DNA from: Chloroflexota bacterium
Lineage (GTDB): Bacteria > Chloroflexota > Dehalococcoidia > JACPPY01
Length of the DNA stretch: 6,161 nt
Reading direction: 5' to 3'
Assembly: GCA_016189825.1 (NCBI GenBank)
Contig: JACPRR010000142.1
Span: 1-6,161, forward strand
Position 1 is the stretch's first letter. Every line of letters starts with the position of its first letter. Below are positions 6,090-6,161 of the stretch, piece after piece. Both the position numbers and the translations under genes were made by a program. The notes under the pieces were generated by a model that made no database searches, had not been told where the DNA came from, and saw nothing but the letters and a program-made list of their open reading frames with translations.

Positions 6090-6161
6090 ATGCATGGGAT
6101 GAAGATAGAGTTGGCGGGTAAGGATAGCGTACATCTCGGTGGCACCGTAAAGTTTCACCAG
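6090..6161 (+). CDS. Possible 5' end of a further gene, product unknown (cut off at right edge)
   Basis: From the ATG at 6090 the frame stays open for 24 codons to the last base, reading MHGMKIELAGKDSVHLGGTV and on. AGGGG at 6080-6084 lies five bases before this ATG. A second in-frame ATG at 6099 would give the more usual-looking MKIELAGKDSV start but with 14 bases to that site. An in-frame TGA at 6087 precedes it. The alternating pattern would suit a beta-sandwich protein, but too little is visible to name a family. The short length makes chance a real possibility. Confidence 0.4.
   Translation, partial: MHGMKIELAGKDSVHLGGTVKFHQ

Overview
This is a bacterial chromosomal window with five protein-coding genes or gene fragments plus one possible gene start at the right edge. 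GC content is fairly high, but AUA (Ile) and AGG (Arg) codons are common. The UvrA sequence type, a T/Q-rich FecR-like lipoprotein and a C-rich intergenic repeat remnant together suggest an uncultured Chloroflexota-like lineage, perhaps Dehalococcoidia. That assignment is an inference from sequence style and was not tested by any search.

Left part (1-1437, minus strand): two genes for exported proteins read leftward. First comes a lipoprotein with a Thr/Gln/Pro-rich stalk and a C-terminal FecR-like domain (1437-772). After 51 bp comes a signal-peptide protein with a Pro/Ala/Gly linker that runs off the left edge (720-1). They look like one transcription unit served by a good promoter at about 1508-1536.

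Middle (1438-4494): a 183-bp intergenic region holds back-to-back promoters for the lipoprotein gene (left) and uvrA (right). Their -35 elements are only about 6 bp apart. A 12-bp direct repeat is placed at both the shared -35 region and the predicted uvrA transcription start. uvrA (1621-4494) is complete and encodes the 957-residue damage-recognition ATPase of nucleotide excision repair, with both ABC cassettes and both structural zinc modules. It is not next to uvrB or uvrC here.

Right part (4495-6161, plus strand): a 77-bp gap with a small hairpin precedes a two-gene operon for the A and B subunits of a 3-oxoacid-type CoA-transferase (4572-5333 and 5336-6013). The subunits are two bases apart, each has a strong Shine-Dalgarno sequence, and the B subunit carries the catalytic Glu motif. 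After it lies a C-rich repeat remnant ending in a palindrome, then the possible start of another gene that leaves the window at 6161.

I found no RNA genes, CRISPR arrays, insertion sequences or phage genes. The best candidates for something new are the divergent promoter and repeat architecture, the unidentified exported protein paired with the FecR-like lipoprotein, and a His-to-Gly change next to the second Walker B of UvrA. No wholly new system is evident.
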